NCBI RefSeq assembly: GCF_002910915.1
Contig: NZ_NEUF01000068.1
Span: forward strand, 124,001 to 188,000
Source of the DNA: Streptomyces sp. SM10
GTDB lineage: Bacteria > Actinomycetota > Actinomycetes > Streptomycetales > Streptomycetaceae
DNA length: 64,000 nucleotides
Reading direction: 5' to 3'
Each line of letters opens with the position of its first letter. Positions within the stretch are counted from its first letter, which is position 1. The notes under the pieces were generated by a model. It was not told the DNA's origin, made no database searches, and saw only the letters and a program-made list of their open reading frames with translations. The position numbers and the translations under genes are program-made. Positions 63,448-64,000 of this stretch are shown in pieces.

Positions 63448-64000
63448 TCACCGCTGCGCCCTCCCCGGCCTGTCCAGTATGGCTGCCTGTCTGCGAAGTC
63501 TGTACGGTGCGGGTCGGCTGCCGGGGCCGAGCCGCACCATCGCCTTCGCGATGTGCCCGGGCGGCAGACGCCGGCGGAGGCGGCCGGGAATACCGCGCAG
63601 GGCGGTTCCGGCGGTCCGCAGGCGGCGGTCGACCACCGCCTGCGGAGGCGCGGCTCTGCCGTACAACGCGTGGGCGTACGCGGGCAGCGAGTCGTAGGCG
63701 AGTGCGGCCACCCGTCGCCAGAGCAGGGCACGTGCGGGCGCGAGCAGCGCGGGGACAGGCGGGTTGCGGAGGAAGTCGTCGACGTCCGACGCCTCCGGCC
63801 CGGCGGCGAGCAGCGGCCGGACCTCTTCGAAGTAGGCCCCGAGGGCCCTGGTCGTGGCGGGGACGTCCGGCGGGTCGAGCCCGACGAGGCGGGCGGCCTC
63901 CCGCTGCTCGTCGACGTAGCGGTCGGCCTGGGCGGCGGTCAGAGGGAATCCTGAGCGCCGCTCGACCTGGAGGTAGGAGTCGACCTCGGCGCAGTGCACC
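63448..64000 (-). CDS. DUF2236 (MpaB-like) oxygenase-family protein, C-terminal part (cut by window edge)
   Basis: About 184 residues are visible and the gene continues beyond the window. The block VHCAEVDSYLQVERRSGFPL, followed by RALGAYFEEVRPLLAAGPEA and APARALLWRRVAALAYDSLP, matches the C-terminal half of DUF2236 proteins, the family that includes MpaB-type oxygenases and latex-clearing-protein relatives. The heme/metal His region may lie upstream, outside the window. The HC-A-E-V-D segment is one of the conserved motifs. It is transcribed toward the kinase gene on the same strand, with 35 bases between them. Confidence 0.78.
   Translation of the reverse strand, partial: VHCAEVDSYLQVERRSGFPLTAAQADRYVDEQREAARLVGLDPPDVPATTRALGAYFEEVRPLLAAGPEASDVDDFLRNPPVPALLAPARALLWRRVAALAYDSLPAYAHALYGRAAPPQAVVDRRLRTAGTALRGIPGRLRRRLPPGHIAKAMVRLGPGSRPAPYRLRRQAAILDRPGRAQR

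Noticed and set aside
61169..63697. An 842-codon frame opposite the kinase-TPR gene
   Set aside because: Its periodic sequence simply mirrors the TPR repeats; no family similarity.

Overview
The window is high-GC actinobacterial DNA and is almost certainly Streptomyces chromosome. The diagnostic loci are a complete whiE-type spore-pigment polyketide cluster, a two-domain geosmin synthase, an NsdA-type developmental regulator, DUF5133 and DUF6296 proteins, a fruR-fruK-fruA operon and a CebR-type operator in front of a secreted cellulase. No rRNA, tRNA, CRISPR array, insertion sequence or origin was recognised. All family names come from reading translated sequence against remembered family signatures; no database search was run.

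Layout, left to right. Bases 1-11000 are small accessory genes (acetyltransferases, an ArsR regulator with its divergent MFS exporter, SMI1/KNR4, PPOX, VOC and NLP proteins) mixed with four visibly broken genes: DUF1707, MerR, LysE and parallel beta-helix. Bases 11000-18800 hold the DUF5133 and DUF6296 genes, then fructose uptake and phosphorylation (FruR, 1-phosphofructokinase, PTS IIABC, HPr) ending in a small CX5R phosphatase, then an AraC/DUF2000 divergent pair. Bases 18260-21300 hold two DinB-type transferases, an epoxide-hydrolase-type enzyme and a DUF4230 protein.

Bases 21400-27400 form a cellulase locus: a GH48 enzyme and a GH6 enzyme, both with CBM2 modules, are transcribed divergently around CebR-type boxes and what looks like a decayed third cellulase gene. 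Bases 27500-35700 hold VanZ and TPR proteins, a cysteine-free ribosomal protein L33, a PAS-PP2C phosphatase, nsdA, a kinase-like phosphotransferase and a secreted N-acetylmuramoyl-L-alanine amidase.

Bases 35960-48950 are the developmental metabolite section. It holds geosmin synthase, a secreted beta-helix protein followed by an O-methyltransferase, and the whiE cluster. The seven-gene minus-strand whiE operon runs SchA/CurD-like protein, cupin, KS-alpha, CLF, ACP, aromatase/cyclase, TcmI-like cyclase, and an FAD hydroxylase is divergent from it. Several whiE genes are coupled by start-stop overlaps. The CLF carries Glu where Gln is usual, and the methyltransferase that converges on the operon may tailor the pigment.

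Bases 48950-64000 hold a tandem fused alpha/beta-hydrolase, a TetR/DUF1348 divergent pair with two strong palindromes, a PaaK-type ligase apparently coupled to a nine-codon leader, a class F-type sortase with an exported partner, an acyl-CoA ligase, a serine beta-lactamase-like hydrolase, an FAD oxidoreductase, a DinB remnant, a soluble Ser/Thr kinase fused to eight kinesin-light-chain-type TPRs, and the C-terminal part of a DUF2236 (MpaB-like) protein cut by the window edge. Many convergent gene pairs are separated by long perfect hairpins, which I annotate as terminators.
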